Shown piece after piece: positions 1 through 8,573 of a stretch of DNA of 64,000 bases. Origin of the DNA: Pseudescherichia sp032055545 (GTDB lineage: Bacteria > Pseudomonadota > Gammaproteobacteria > Enterobacterales > Enterobacteriaceae); assembly GCA_032055545.1 (NCBI GenBank), contig DAMBQR010000011.1:1-64000 (forward strand), in the 5' to 3' direction. Position numbers and translations under genes: made by a program. The number at the start of each line of letters is the position of its first letter. Within the stretch, counting starts at the first letter, position 1. Below the pieces are notes generated by a model that saw only the letters and a list, made by a program, of their open reading frames with translations, searched no databases and was not told where the DNA came from.

Positions 1-2085
1 CTGTTTGCCAGTACGGCCCGTGGGCTGGAAGAGCTGTTAAAAACTGAACTGGAAAACCTCGGGGCGCAGCACGCCCAGGTGGTTCAGGGCGGTGTCCATT
101 TTGAGGGGGACACCCGGCTCATTTACCAGAGCCTGATGTGGAGTCGTCTGGCTTCGCGCATTATCCTGCCGCTGAACGAGTGCAAGGTCTACAGCGACCT
201 CGATCTCTATATGGGCGTGCAGGCGATTGACTGGACGGAGATTTTTAATCCCGGCGCGACCTTTGCCGTGCACTTCAGCGGGCTGAATGAGGAGATCCGC
301 AACAGCCAGTACGGTGCCATGAGGGTAAAAGACGCCATTGTCGATAGCTTTACGCGTAAGAACATGGAACGCCCAAACGTCGATCGCGAACAGCCGGATA
401 TGCGCATTAACGTCTGGCTGAACAAAGAGACGGCGCATATCGCCCTCGATCTCAGCGGCGACGGCTTGCATCTGCGCGGTTACCGCGACCGGGCCGGGCT
501 TGCCCCCATGAAAGAGACGCTGGCCGCGGCGGTGGTCATGCGCTCCGGCTGGCAGCCGGGTACGCCGCTGCTCGATCCGCTCTGCGGCTCCGGCACCCTG
601 CTGATTGAGGCGGCAATGCTGGCCACCGATCGCGCGCCGGGCCTGCACCGTCAGCACTGGGGCTTTAGCGGCTGGGCGCAGCATGACGAGGCGCTGTGGA
701 AAGAGGTGAAGGCCGAGGCGCAGACCCGCGCCCGTCGCGGGTTGGCAGACTATGGCTCCGACAGCGATGCTCGGGTTATTGATATTGCCCGCAGCAACGC
801 CCGTCGCGCAGGCGTCGGCGAGCTGATTGACTTTAACGTTAAAGATGTCGCCCAGCTGACCAATCCGCTACCGGAAGGGCCGCGCGGTACGGTGCTCAGT
901 AACCCGCCGTACGGTGAGCGTCTGGAGAGCGAACCGGCGCTGATCGCCATGCACAGCCTGCTGGGCCGCACGCTGAAAAACAGTTTCGGCGGCTGGAACG
1001 TCTCCCTGTTCAGCGCCTCGCCGGAGCTGCTCAACTGCCTGCAACTGCGCGCCGACCGCCAGTTTAAAGCCAAAAACGGCCCGCTGGACTGCGTGCAGAA
1101 AAACTACTCTATTGCCGAGAACTTTGGTGATATCAAGGCCAGCGGCATGGCGGAAGATTACGCCAACCGCCTGCGCAAGAACGTTAAAAAGCTGGAGAAG
1201 TGGGCGCGCCAGGAGGGGATCGAGTGCTATCGCCTCTACGATGCCGATCTGCCGGACTATAACGTGGCGGTAGACCGCTACGCCGACTGGGTGGTGGTGC
1301 AGGAGTACGCGCCGCCGAAAACTGTGGATCCGCAGAAGGCCCGTCAGCGCCTGCTGGACGTTATTGCCGCCACCATCACCGTGCTGGGGATCGCGCCTAA
1401 CAAGCTGGTGCTGAAGACCCGCGAGCGGCAGAAAGGCAAGAACCAGTACCAGAAGATGAACGAAAAGGGCGAATTTATGGAGGTGAGCGAATACAACGCT
1501 CGCCTGTGGGTCAACCTGACCGACTACCTGGATACCGGCCTGTTCCTCGATCACCGTATCGCCCGGCGGATGCTCGGCCAGATGAGCAAAGGCAAAGATT
1601 TCCTTAACCTCTTCTCCTACACCGGCAGCGCCAGCGTGCATGCGGGGCTGGGCGGGGCGGCATCCACCACTACCGTCGATATGTCACGCACCTATCTGGA
1701 GTGGGCGGAACGCAACCTGCGCCTGAACGGTCTCACCGGCCGTCAGCATCGCCTGATGCAGGCCGATGTTATGGGCTGGCTGCGGGATACCGACGAGCAG
1801 TTCGACCTGATCTTTATCGATCCGCCGACCTTCTCCAACTCCAAACGCATGGAAGAGGCGTTTGACGTTCAGCGCGATCACCTGAGCCTGATGAAAGACT
1901 TAAAACGGATGCTGCGTAAAGGCGGCACGATTATGTTCTCAAACAACAAACGCGGTTTCCGTATGGACCACGACGGGCTGGCTGAGCTGGGGCTGAAAGC
2001 ACAAGATATTACCCAAAAAACGCAGTCGCAGGATTTCGCCCGCAACCGTCAGATCCATAACTGCTGGCTGATTACCGCAGCCTGA
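1..2085 (+). CDS. rlmL: Bifunctional 23S rRNA methyltransferase RlmKL (5' end cut by window)
   Basis: The reading frame is open from base 1 and begins with LFASTARGLEEL, so only about three N-terminal codons are missing. The order is a THUMP region, then the RlmL methyltransferase half (N2 methylation of G2445) with its NPPYGER motif, then the RlmK half (N7 methylation of G2069) with IDPPTFSNSKR. Both are S-adenosylmethionine-dependent enzymes acting on 23S rRNA during 50S assembly. The product closely follows the 702-residue E. coli protein, but a few residues are missing around LADYGSDSDA compared with E. coli. It is followed after 15 bases by uup, as in E. coli. Identity is secure by length, motifs and synteny. 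Confidence 0.97.
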   Translation: MFASTARGLEELLKTELENLGAQHAQVVQGGVHFEGDTRLIYQSLMWSRLASRIILPLNECKVYSDLDLYMGVQAIDWTEIFNPGATFAVHFSGLNEEIRNSQYGAMRVKDAIVDSFTRKNMERPNVDREQPDMRINVWLNKETAHIALDLSGDGLHLRGYRDRAGLAPMKETLAAAVVMRSGWQPGTPLLDPLCGSGTLLIEAAMLATDRAPGLHRQHWGFSGWAQHDEALWKEVKAEAQTRARRGLADYGSDSDARVIDIARSNARRAGVGELIDFNVKDVAQLTNPLPEGPRGTVLSNPPYGERLESEPALIAMHSLLGRTLKNSFGGWNVSLFSASPELLNCLQLRADRQFKAKNGPLDCVQKNYSIAENFGDIKASGMAEDYANRLRKNVKKLEKWARQEGIECYRLYDADLPDYNVAVDRYADWVVVQEYAPPKTVDPQKARQRLLDVIAATITVLGIAPNKLVLKTRERQKGKNQYQKMNEKGEFMEVSEYNARLWVNLTDYLDTGLFLDHRIARRMLGQMSKGKDFLNLFSYTGSASVHAGLGGAASTTTVDMSRTYLEWAERNLRLNGLTGRQHRLMQADVMGWLRDTDEQFDLIFIDPPTFSNSKRMEEAFDVQRDHLSLMKDLKRMLRKGGTIMFSNNKRGFRMDHDGLAELGLKAQDITQKTQSQDFARNRQIHNCWLITAA

Positions 2086-2100
2086 GAGGAATAGAACAAG

Positions 2101-4008
2101 ATGTCATTAATTAGTATGCACGGTGCCTGGCTGTCGTTCAGCGACTCGCCGCTTCTGGACAACGCCGAGCTTCACATCGAAGACAACGAGCGTGTCTGCC
2201 TGGTGGGACGTAACGGTGCCGGTAAATCGACCCTGATGAAGATCCTCAACCGTGAGCAGGGTCTGGACGATGGTCGCATCGTCTATGAGCAGGATCTGGT
2301 TGTGGCGCGCCTGCAGCAGGATCCACCGCGTAACGTCGCTGGCAGCGTCTACGATTTTGTTGCCGAAGGGATCTCAGAGCAGGCGGAGTACCTCAAGGGT
2401 TACCATGAGATCTCCCATCTGGTGATGACCGATCCAAGCGAGAAGAACCTCAACGAGATGGCGCGCCTGCAGGAGCTGCTGGATCACTACGGCCTCTGGC
2501 AGATGGAGAACCGCATCAACGAGGTGCTGGCTCAGCTGGGACTGGAAGCCGATATGGCGCTGGCTTCGCTCTCCGGCGGCTGGCTGCGTAAGGCGGCGCT
2601 GGGGCGTGCGCTGGTGAGCAACCCGCGGGTGCTGCTGCTGGACGAACCGACCAACCACCTGGATATCGAAACCATCGACTGGCTGGAAGGGTTCCTGAAG
2701 ACCTTTAACGGGACCATCATCTTCATCTCCCACGACCGTTCGTTTATCCGTAACATGGCGACGCGCATTGTCGATCTCGATCGCGGCAAGCTGGTCACCT
2801 ATCCGGGTAACTACGATCAGTACCTGCTGGAGAAAGAGGAGGCGCTGCGGGTCGAAGAGCTGCAGAACGCTGAGTTTGACCGCAAGCTGGCCCAGGAAGA
2901 GGTGTGGATCCGCCAGGGCATCAAAGCGCGCCGGACCCGTAACGAAGGGCGCGTCCGCGCCCTGAAGGCGATGCGTCGCGAGCGCAGCGAACGCCGGGAG
3001 GTGATGGGCAGCGCGAAAATGCAGGTTGAAGAGGCCGCCCGCTCCGGCAAAATCGTTATTGAGATGGAGAACGTGCACTACGGCGTGGACGGCAAAAAGC
3101 TGGTCACCGATTTCTCCGCCCAGGTCCAGCGCGGGGATAAGATCGCAATGATTGGCCCGAACGGCTGCGGGAAAACCACGCTGCTGAAGCTGATGCTTGG
3201 CCAGTTACAGACCGACAGCGGACGCATTCACGTCGGTACCAAGCTGGAAGTGGCCTACTTTGACCAGCACCGCGCGGAGCTGGATCCGGATCGGACGGTA
3301 ATGGATAACCTCGCCGAGGGCAAGCAAGAGGTGATGGTCAACGGTAAGCCGCGCCACGTGCTGGGCTATCTGCAGGACTTCCTGTTCCACCCGAAACGGG
3401 CGATGACCCCGGTACGGGCGCTCTCCGGCGGGGAGCGTAACCGTCTGCTGCTGGCACGCCTGTTCCTGAAGCCCAGCAACCTGATGATCCTCGATGAACC
3501 GACCAACGACCTCGACGTGGAGACCCTCGAGCTGCTGGAGGAGCTGATTGATGGCTACCAGGGCACGGTTCTGCTGGTGAGCCACGATCGTCAATTCGTC
3601 GATAACACCGTGACCGAGTGCTGGATTTTCGAAGGCCAGGGTCGAATTGGCCGCTACGTGGGGGGCTACCAGGATGCGCGGGGCCAACAGGCCGCTTCGC
3701 AGGCGCAAAAACAGTCCGTTACTAAAAAGGTGACCGACGCCCCGGCGGCAAAAGCAGAAACTGTCAAACGCGGCGGGAGCAAACTAAGCTATAACCTGCA
3801 GCGGGAACTTGAGCAGCTTCCTCAACGGCTTGAAGAACTGGAGGCAAACCTCACCGCGCTGCAGGCGCAGGTTGCCGACGAGGCCTTTTTCAGCCAGCCC
3901 CACGAGCAGACGCAAAAGGTGTTAGACGAGATGGCCGCCGCTGAACAGGCGCTGGAAGAGGCCTTTGAGCGGTGGGAGCATCTTGAGGCGCTTAAAAACG
4001 CGACGTAA
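2101..4008 (+). CDS. uup: ABC-F family ATPase Uup
   Basis: 635 residues, the same length as E. coli Uup. Two soluble ATPase domains are visible: Walker A GRNGAGKST with LSGGW and LLLDEPTNHLD in the first, and GPNGCGKTT with LSGGERN and LDEPTNDLD in the second. They are joined by an arginine-rich linker and followed by a C-terminal coiled coil. There are no membrane segments, as expected for ABC-F proteins, which act on ribosomes or DNA rather than transport. Uup is linked to suppression of precise transposon excision and to ribosome function. A GAGAGGA ribosome site precedes the ATG, and the gene is probably cotranscribed with rlmL. Confidence 0.97.
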   Translation: MSLISMHGAWLSFSDSPLLDNAELHIEDNERVCLVGRNGAGKSTLMKILNREQGLDDGRIVYEQDLVVARLQQDPPRNVAGSVYDFVAEGISEQAEYLKGYHEISHLVMTDPSEKNLNEMARLQELLDHYGLWQMENRINEVLAQLGLEADMALASLSGGWLRKAALGRALVSNPRVLLLDEPTNHLDIETIDWLEGFLKTFNGTIIFISHDRSFIRNMATRIVDLDRGKLVTYPGNYDQYLLEKEEALRVEELQNAEFDRKLAQEEVWIRQGIKARRTRNEGRVRALKAMRRERSERREVMGSAKMQVEEAARSGKIVIEMENVHYGVDGKKLVTDFSAQVQRGDKIAMIGPNGCGKTTLLKLMLGQLQTDSGRIHVGTKLEVAYFDQHRAELDPDRTVMDNLAEGKQEVMVNGKPRHVLGYLQDFLFHPKRAMTPVRALSGGERNRLLLARLFLKPSNLMILDEPTNDLDVETLELLEELIDGYQGTVLLVSHDRQFVDNTVTECWIFEGQGRIGRYVGGYQDARGQQAASQAQKQSVTKKVTDAPAAKAETVKRGGSKLSYNLQRELEQLPQRLEELEANLTALQAQVADEAFFSQPHEQTQKVLDEMAAAEQALEEAFERWEHLEALKNAT

Positions 4009-4022
4009 TCCTGGGAGTGCGC

Positions 4023-5276
4023 ATGTGCGAACAACATCATGAGGCCCGGCACATTTTGTGTTCGCAGTGCGACCTGCTGGTGGCGCTGCCGCCGCTGGCG
4101 CACGGGCATAAGGCAACCTGCCCGCGCTGCGGGCATACGCTGACCACCCGCTGGGATGCCCCCCGGCAGCGCCCGCTGGCCTACTCGGTAGTGGCGCTGT
4201 TTATGCTGGCGCTGGCTAACCTCTTCCCCTTTGTCTACATGAAGGTGGCAGGGGTCACCAGTGAAGTGACGCTGATGGAGATCCCCGGCGTCATGTTCTC
4301 TGAGGATTATGCCAGCCTCGGCACCTTCTTCTTACTCTTTGTCCAGTTTGTGCCGGCATTCTGCCTGGTAACCATCATCCTGCTGGTGAACCAGGTCCCG
4401 CTGCCGGATCGTCTGAAGCGTGCGCTGGCCCGCATCTTTTTCATGCTGAAAAACTGGGGAATGGCGGAGATTTTCCTTGCCGGGGTGCTGGTCAGCTTTG
4501 TCAAGCTGATAGCCTATGGCGATATCGGGGTTGGCAGCAGCTTTATCCCCTGGTGTCTCTTCTGCATTTTGCATCTGCGCGCCTTTCAGTGCGTCGATAA
4601 ACGCTGGCTGTGGGACGACATTGCCCCTGCGCCAGCGCTTGCCCAGCCGCTGCGGATCGGCGTGCCGGGCATTCGCCAGGGGCTGCGCTCCTGCGCCTCC
4701 TGCACGGCAGTGCTGCCCATCAACCAGACGGTATGCCCACGCTGTCACAGCCGCGGCCACGCCCGGCGCAGGAACAGCATCCAGCTAACCATGGCGCTGC
4801 TGGTCACCTCCATCATGCTCTACCTGCCAGCCAATATTCTTCCCATCATGATCACCGATCTGCTGGGGGATAAGATGCCCTCGACTATTCTGGCGGGGGT
4901 GATCCTACTCTGGAGCGAAGGCTCTTATCCGGTGGCGCTGGTGATCTTTATCGCCAGTATCATGGTGCCGACGCTGAAGATGATCGCTATCGCCTGGCTC
5001 TGTTGGGATGCAAAAGGGCATGGCAAGCGCGACAGCGAGCGCATGCACCTGATTTATGAGGTGGTCGAATTTGTTGGCCGCTGGTCGATGATCGACGTCT
5101 TTGTCATCGCCGTACTCTCTGCCCTGGTACGCATGGGCGGATTAATGAATATTTACCCCGCAATGGGCGCGCTGATGTTTGCGCTGGTTGTCATCATGAC
5201 GATGATTGCGGCTATGACTTTCGATCCGCGCCTGTCGTGGGATCGTGAGCCAGAATCAAGCCAGAAGGAGTCGTAA
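4023..5276 (+). CDS. pqiA: Intermembrane transport protein PqiA
   Basis: Integral inner-membrane protein of 417 residues carrying two repeats, each led by CxxC pairs (LCSQC/CPRC near residues 12-40 and CASC/CPRC near 220-240) and followed by four hydrophobic helices. PqiA works with the MCE protein PqiB and lipoprotein PqiC to move lipids between the inner and outer membranes; the operon is known as paraquat-inducible (SoxRS). I place the start at ATG 4023 (MCEQHH), which matches E. coli and sits six bases after GGGAG, rather than at the in-frame GTG 4017. pqiB follows after three bases. Confidence 0.96.
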   Translation: MCEQHHEARHILCSQCDLLVALPPLAHGHKATCPRCGHTLTTRWDAPRQRPLAYSVVALFMLALANLFPFVYMKVAGVTSEVTLMEIPGVMFSEDYASLGTFFLLFVQFVPAFCLVTIILLVNQVPLPDRLKRALARIFFMLKNWGMAEIFLAGVLVSFVKLIAYGDIGVGSSFIPWCLFCILHLRAFQCVDKRWLWDDIAPAPALAQPLRIGVPGIRQGLRSCASCTAVLPINQTVCPRCHSRGHARRRNSIQLTMALLVTSIMLYLPANILPIMITDLLGDKMPSTILAGVILLWSEGSYPVALVIFIASIMVPTLKMIAIAWLCWDAKGHGKRDSERMHLIYEVVEFVGRWSMIDVFVIAVLSALVRMGGLMNIYPAMGALMFALVVIMTMIAAMTFDPRLSWDREPESSQKES

Positions 5277-5279
5277 AGC

Positions 5280-6920
5280 ATGGAGACCAAAGGTGGGGAA
5301 GCCAACGTGCAGAAGGTGAAAAACTGGTCGCCGGTGTGGATCTTCCCAATTATCACGGCGCTGATCGGGGCCTGGATCCTCTTTTATCACTATAGCCACC
5401 AGGGGCCGGAGGTGACGCTGATCACCACCAATGCTGAAGGTATTGAGGCGGGTAAAACCACCATCAAAAGCCGCAGCATTGACGTCGGTGTGGTGGAGTC
5501 GGCCACGTTAACCGACGATCTGAGCCACGTTGAGATCAAGGCGCGGCTGAATGCTGACATGCAGAAGCTGCTGCACGGCGACACGGTGTTTTGGGTAGTG
5601 AAACCGCAGGTCGGTAGAGAGGGGATCAGCGGGCTGGGGACGCTGCTCTCCGGGGCCTATATTGAGCTGCAGCCTGGGACCAAAGGCGGCGTGCGTGACG
5701 ACTATCAGCTGCTGGATTCGCCGCCGCTGGCGCCGCCGGATGCGAAAGGGATTCGTGTAGTGCTCGACAGTAAAAAAGCGGGCCAGCTGACGCCGGGGGA
5801 TCCGGTACTTTTCCGTGGCTATCGCGTCGGCTCGGTAGAGACCAGCGTGTTCGATCCGCAGAAACGCACCATGAGCTACCAGCTCTTTATCAACGCGCCT
5901 AACGATCGGCTGGTCACCAGCAACGTCCGCTTCTGGAAAGACAGCGGCATCGCCGTCGATCTCACCTCGGCAGGCATGCGCGTGGAGATGGGAGCGTTAA
6001 CCACCCTGTTTGGCGGTGGCGTCAGCTTTGACGTACCGGACGGCATCGACTTAGGCCAGCCGGTAGCTGAAAAGACCGAGTTCGATCTCTACGACAACCA
6101 GCGCAGCATTCAGGAGTCGCTCTATACCGAGCACAAAGATTTCCTGATGTTCTTCAAAGACTCGATTCGCGGCCTGCAGCCGGGCGCGCCGGTGGAGTTC
6201 CGCGGCATGCGCCTTGGCACCGTCGGCCAGGTGCCGTTCTTTATGCCGGGCCTGCGTCAGGCGTTGAACGAGGACTATCGCATTCCGGTGCTGATCCGCA
6301 TTGAACCCGAGCGGCTGAAAAGCCAGATGGGAGAAAGCCCGGATGTGCTGACTAACCTGCCTCAGCTGCTGGAGCGCGGTCTGCGCGGCTCGCTGAAAAC
6401 CGGCAACCTGGTGACCGGCGCGCTCTATGTCGATCTGGATTTCGTCTCGAAACCGCCGCCGATTACTGGTATCCGCGAGTTTGGCGGCTACGGTATTATT
6501 CCTACGGTAAGCAGCGGGCTGGCGCAGATCCAGCAGCGCCTGATGGATACGCTGGACAAGATCAACAATCTGCCGCTGAACCCGATGCTTGAGCAGGCGA
6601 CCGGCACGCTCGCCGAGAGCCAGCGCACCATGCGTCGTCTGCAAACCACGCTGGATAACCTGAACAAGCTGACCGCCAGCCAGTCGGTACAGAATCTGCC
6701 GCAGGACATGCAGAAGACGCTGCGCGAGCTGAACCGCAGCATGCAGGGCTTCCAGCCGGGATCGGCGGCCTATAACAAGATGGTGGCGGATATGCAGCGC
6801 CTGGATCAGGTTCTGCGCGAGCTGCAGCCGGTGCTGCAAACCCTTAACCAGAAGAGCAACGCCCTGGTCTTTGAGGCGAAGGGCAAGAAAGATCCTGAGC
6901 CGAAGGGGGCAAAACAGTGA
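5280..6920 (+). CDS. pqiB: MCE-domain intermembrane transport protein PqiB
   Basis: 546 residues, the E. coli length. One N-terminal membrane helix (WSPVWIFPIITALIGAWIL, residues about 18-37) is followed by three MCE domains and a long C-terminal helical region. In E. coli PqiB the three MCE rings and the helical needle form a periplasmic tube spanning towards the outer membrane. The 3' end overlaps pqiC by four bases (GTGA), which implies translational coupling. The family assignment is certain; the lipid substrate is not visible from sequence. Confidence 0.96.
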   Translation: METKGGEANVQKVKNWSPVWIFPIITALIGAWILFYHYSHQGPEVTLITTNAEGIEAGKTTIKSRSIDVGVVESATLTDDLSHVEIKARLNADMQKLLHGDTVFWVVKPQVGREGISGLGTLLSGAYIELQPGTKGGVRDDYQLLDSPPLAPPDAKGIRVVLDSKKAGQLTPGDPVLFRGYRVGSVETSVFDPQKRTMSYQLFINAPNDRLVTSNVRFWKDSGIAVDLTSAGMRVEMGALTTLFGGGVSFDVPDGIDLGQPVAEKTEFDLYDNQRSIQESLYTEHKDFLMFFKDSIRGLQPGAPVEFRGMRLGTVGQVPFFMPGLRQALNEDYRIPVLIRIEPERLKSQMGESPDVLTNLPQLLERGLRGSLKTGNLVTGALYVDLDFVSKPPPITGIREFGGYGIIPTVSSGLAQIQQRLMDTLDKINNLPLNPMLEQATGTLAESQRTMRRLQTTLDNLNKLTASQSVQNLPQDMQKTLRELNRSMQGFQPGSAAYNKMVADMQRLDQVLRELQPVLQTLNQKSNALVFEAKGKKDPEPKGAKQ

Positions 6921-7498
6921 AAAAAGGGATAATCGCTTTAGCGGTGCTGCTGCTCAGCGCCTGTAGCAGCAGCGAGGAGACTCGCTACTATCAGCTGCCA
7001 GACAACCCACGGCCGGTAGCTGCGTCGCAGAGCACGATGGCCGCCAGCCCCGGCCAGGAGCAACGCCAGCTGTGGATTGAGCAGGTTTCGGTGCCGGACT
7101 ATCTGGCGGGCAACGGCGTGGTCTACCAGACCAGCGACGTGCAGTACGTTATCGCCAGTAACAACCTGTGGGCCAGCCCGCTTGATCAGCAGCTGCGCAC
7201 CTCGCTGGTGGCAAATCTTAGCCGCAATCTTCCGGGTTGGGTGGTAGCCTCCCAGCCGCTGGGCAGCGAGCAGGATACCCTTAACGTCACCGTGACCGGT
7301 TTTCATGGCCGCTATGACGGACGCGTGATTGTCAGCGGCGAGTGGCTGCTTAACCATCAGGGTACGTTGATCAAGCGTCCGTTCCATGTGGAGATGACGC
7401 AGTCGCAGGATGGCTATGATGCGATGGTGAAGGTGCTTGGCGAGGCGTGGGCGCAGCAGGCCAGCAATATTGCCCGGGAGATAAATCGCCTACCTTAA
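6917..7498 (+). CDS. pqiC: Outer-membrane lipoprotein PqiC
   Basis: 193 residues with a lipoprotein signal peptide ending in the lipobox LLSAC (Cys at about residue 16). It is the third partner of the Pqi lipid-transport complex (YmbA in older naming; 187 residues in E. coli) and is anchored in the outer membrane, where it docks PqiB. The start is GTG 6917, overlapping the pqiB stop in GTGA and preceded by a GGGGG-type ribosome site six bases upstream. An ATG start is not available near the signal sequence. A strong terminator follows. Confidence 0.94.
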   Translation: MKKGIIALAVLLLSACSSSEETRYYQLPDNPRPVAASQSTMAASPGQEQRQLWIEQVSVPDYLAGNGVVYQTSDVQYVIASNNLWASPLDQQLRTSLVANLSRNLPGWVVASQPLGSEQDTLNVTVTGFHGRYDGRVIVSGEWLLNHQGTLIKRPFHVEMTQSQDGYDAMVKVLGEAWAQQASNIAREINRLP

Positions 7499-7513
7499 CC
7501 TGCAACTAATCCT

Positions 7514-7554
7514 AAAAAAGCCACGCTTTCGTTTACGGTAGCGTGGCTTTTTTT
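7514..7554 (+). terminator. Rho-independent terminator of the uup-pqi operon
   Basis: Stem AGCCACGCT/AGCGTGGCT flanked by an A-run on the left and a T7 run on the right, 15 bases after the pqiC stop. Confidence 0.9.
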
Positions 7555-7754
7555 ATGCTACAGGGAGGGGTAAAACCTGTGCCTGCTCACATTTTTTGTA
7601 CAAACGAAACTTTGTATATCTCACATTTATGACATTGGTATGAATTTTGTGCATTGACTGCGCGTGGCGATCGCGCTATTTGTTAGACGTGGTTGCACGC
7701 TTTGTAGCCACTGTTTTCTTTTCCACCAGACTCAAATAATGAGGGAAACGAGGC

Positions 7755-7922
7755 ATGAAGAGACAAAAACGAGATCGCCTGGAACGGGCACATCAACGTG
7801 GTTACCAGGCCGGCATTGCCGGACGCTCAAAAGAGTTGTGTCCTTATCAGACGCTGAATCAGAGATCGTACTGGCTTGGAGGCTGGCGAGAAGCCATGGA
7901 GGATAGGGTAGTTATCGCCTGA
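7755..7922 (+). CDS. rmf: Ribosome modulation factor RMF
   Basis: A 55-residue basic protein beginning MKRQKRDRLERAHQRGYQAG, which matches E. coli RMF almost residue for residue. RMF binds near the 3' end of 16S rRNA in stationary phase and drives formation of inactive 100S ribosome dimers. Its start is ATG 7755 after GAGGGAAACGAGGC. The roughly 200-base upstream leader fits the known long, growth-rate and ppGpp-controlled promoter region, although I cannot pin a promoter. It is convergent with fabA across a shared hairpin. Confidence 0.97.
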   Translation: MKRQKRDRLERAHQRGYQAGIAGRSKELCPYQTLNQRSYWLGGWREAMEDRVVIA

Positions 7923-7940
7923 TTCTGTCTCTTTAAAAGA

Positions 7941-7964
7941 AACCTCCGCCTTGCGGAGGTTTCG
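7941..7964. terminator. Shared terminator between rmf and fabA
   Basis: Perfect 9-bp stem AACCTCCGC/GCGGAGGTT with a three-base loop; A-rich on one side and T-rich on the other, so it can serve both convergent genes. Confidence 0.8.
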
Positions 7965-7977
7965 CCTGTCAGGGGGA

Positions 7978-8499
7978 TCAGAACGCAGAGGTGTCCTTGA
8001 ACAGACCCACTTTCAGATCGGTTGCGGTGTAGATCTGACGACCGTCAACCAGCACTTCACCATCCGCAATGCCCATGATCAGCTTACGGTTGATAACGCG
8101 CTTGAAGTGAATGCGGTAGGTAACTTTGTTCGCATTCGGTAAAATCTGACCAGCCAGTTTCACTTCGCCCACGCCGAGCGCGCGACCTTTACCTTCGCCG
8201 CCAAGCCAGCCGAGGTAAAAGCCAACCAGCTGCCACATAGCATCGAGGCCCAGGCAGCCAGGCATTACCGGATCGCCAATGAAGTGGCAACCGAAGAACC
8301 ACAGATCCGGGTTGATATCCAGTTCTGCTTCAACATAGCCTTTATCGAAATTGCCGCCCGTCTCGCTCATTGTGATCACACGATCCATCATCAGCATGTT
8401 TCCTGCCGGCAACGGTGGACCGTTTTCGCCAAACAGTTCACCACGACCAGAGGCAATGAGGTCTTCTTTCGTATAAGAGGTTTTGCGTTTATCTACCAT
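7978..8499 (-). CDS. fabA: 3-hydroxydecanoyl-ACP dehydratase/isomerase FabA
   Basis: 173 residues starting MVDKRKTSYTKED. FabA dehydrates 3-hydroxydecanoyl-ACP and isomerises trans-2 to cis-3-decenoyl-ACP, the branch point of unsaturated fatty-acid synthesis. The active-site His lies in FGCHFIGDPVMPG and the Asp in CLGLDAMWQ. The start is ATG 8499; the frame is open further upstream, but the homology begins here. The promoter region just upstream carries the FabR palindrome and FadR site, so repression by FabR and activation by FadR are expected as in E. coli. Confidence 0.97.
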   Translation of the reverse strand: MVDKRKTSYTKEDLIASGRGELFGENGPPLPAGNMLMMDRVITMSETGGNFDKGYVEAELDINPDLWFFGCHFIGDPVMPGCLGLDAMWQLVGFYLGWLGGEGKGRALGVGEVKLAGQILPNANKVTYRIHFKRVINRKLIMGIADGEVLVDGRQIYTATDLKVGLFKDTSAF

Positions 8500-8537
8500 G
8501 TTCTCAGTAAGCCTTATTTTAGTGAAGCACGCAGGAT

Positions 8538-8555
8538 AGCTAACACGTGTACGCT
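8538..8555 (-). promoter_or_regulatory. FabR operator of fabA
   Basis: Palindrome AGCGTACACGTGTTAGCT (minus strand), the FabR recognition motif known from fabA and fabB, placed 40 bases upstream of the fabA start. Confidence 0.8.
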
Positions 8556-8556
8556 G

Positions 8557-8573
8557 AACAACTCCGATCAGTT
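8557..8573 (-). promoter_or_regulatory. FadR activator site of fabA
   Basis: AACTGATCGGAGTTGTT on the minus strand fits the FadR consensus AACTGGTCnGACnnGTT with few changes and lies directly upstream of the FabR palindrome. It overlaps the last codons of lonH. Confidence 0.75.
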
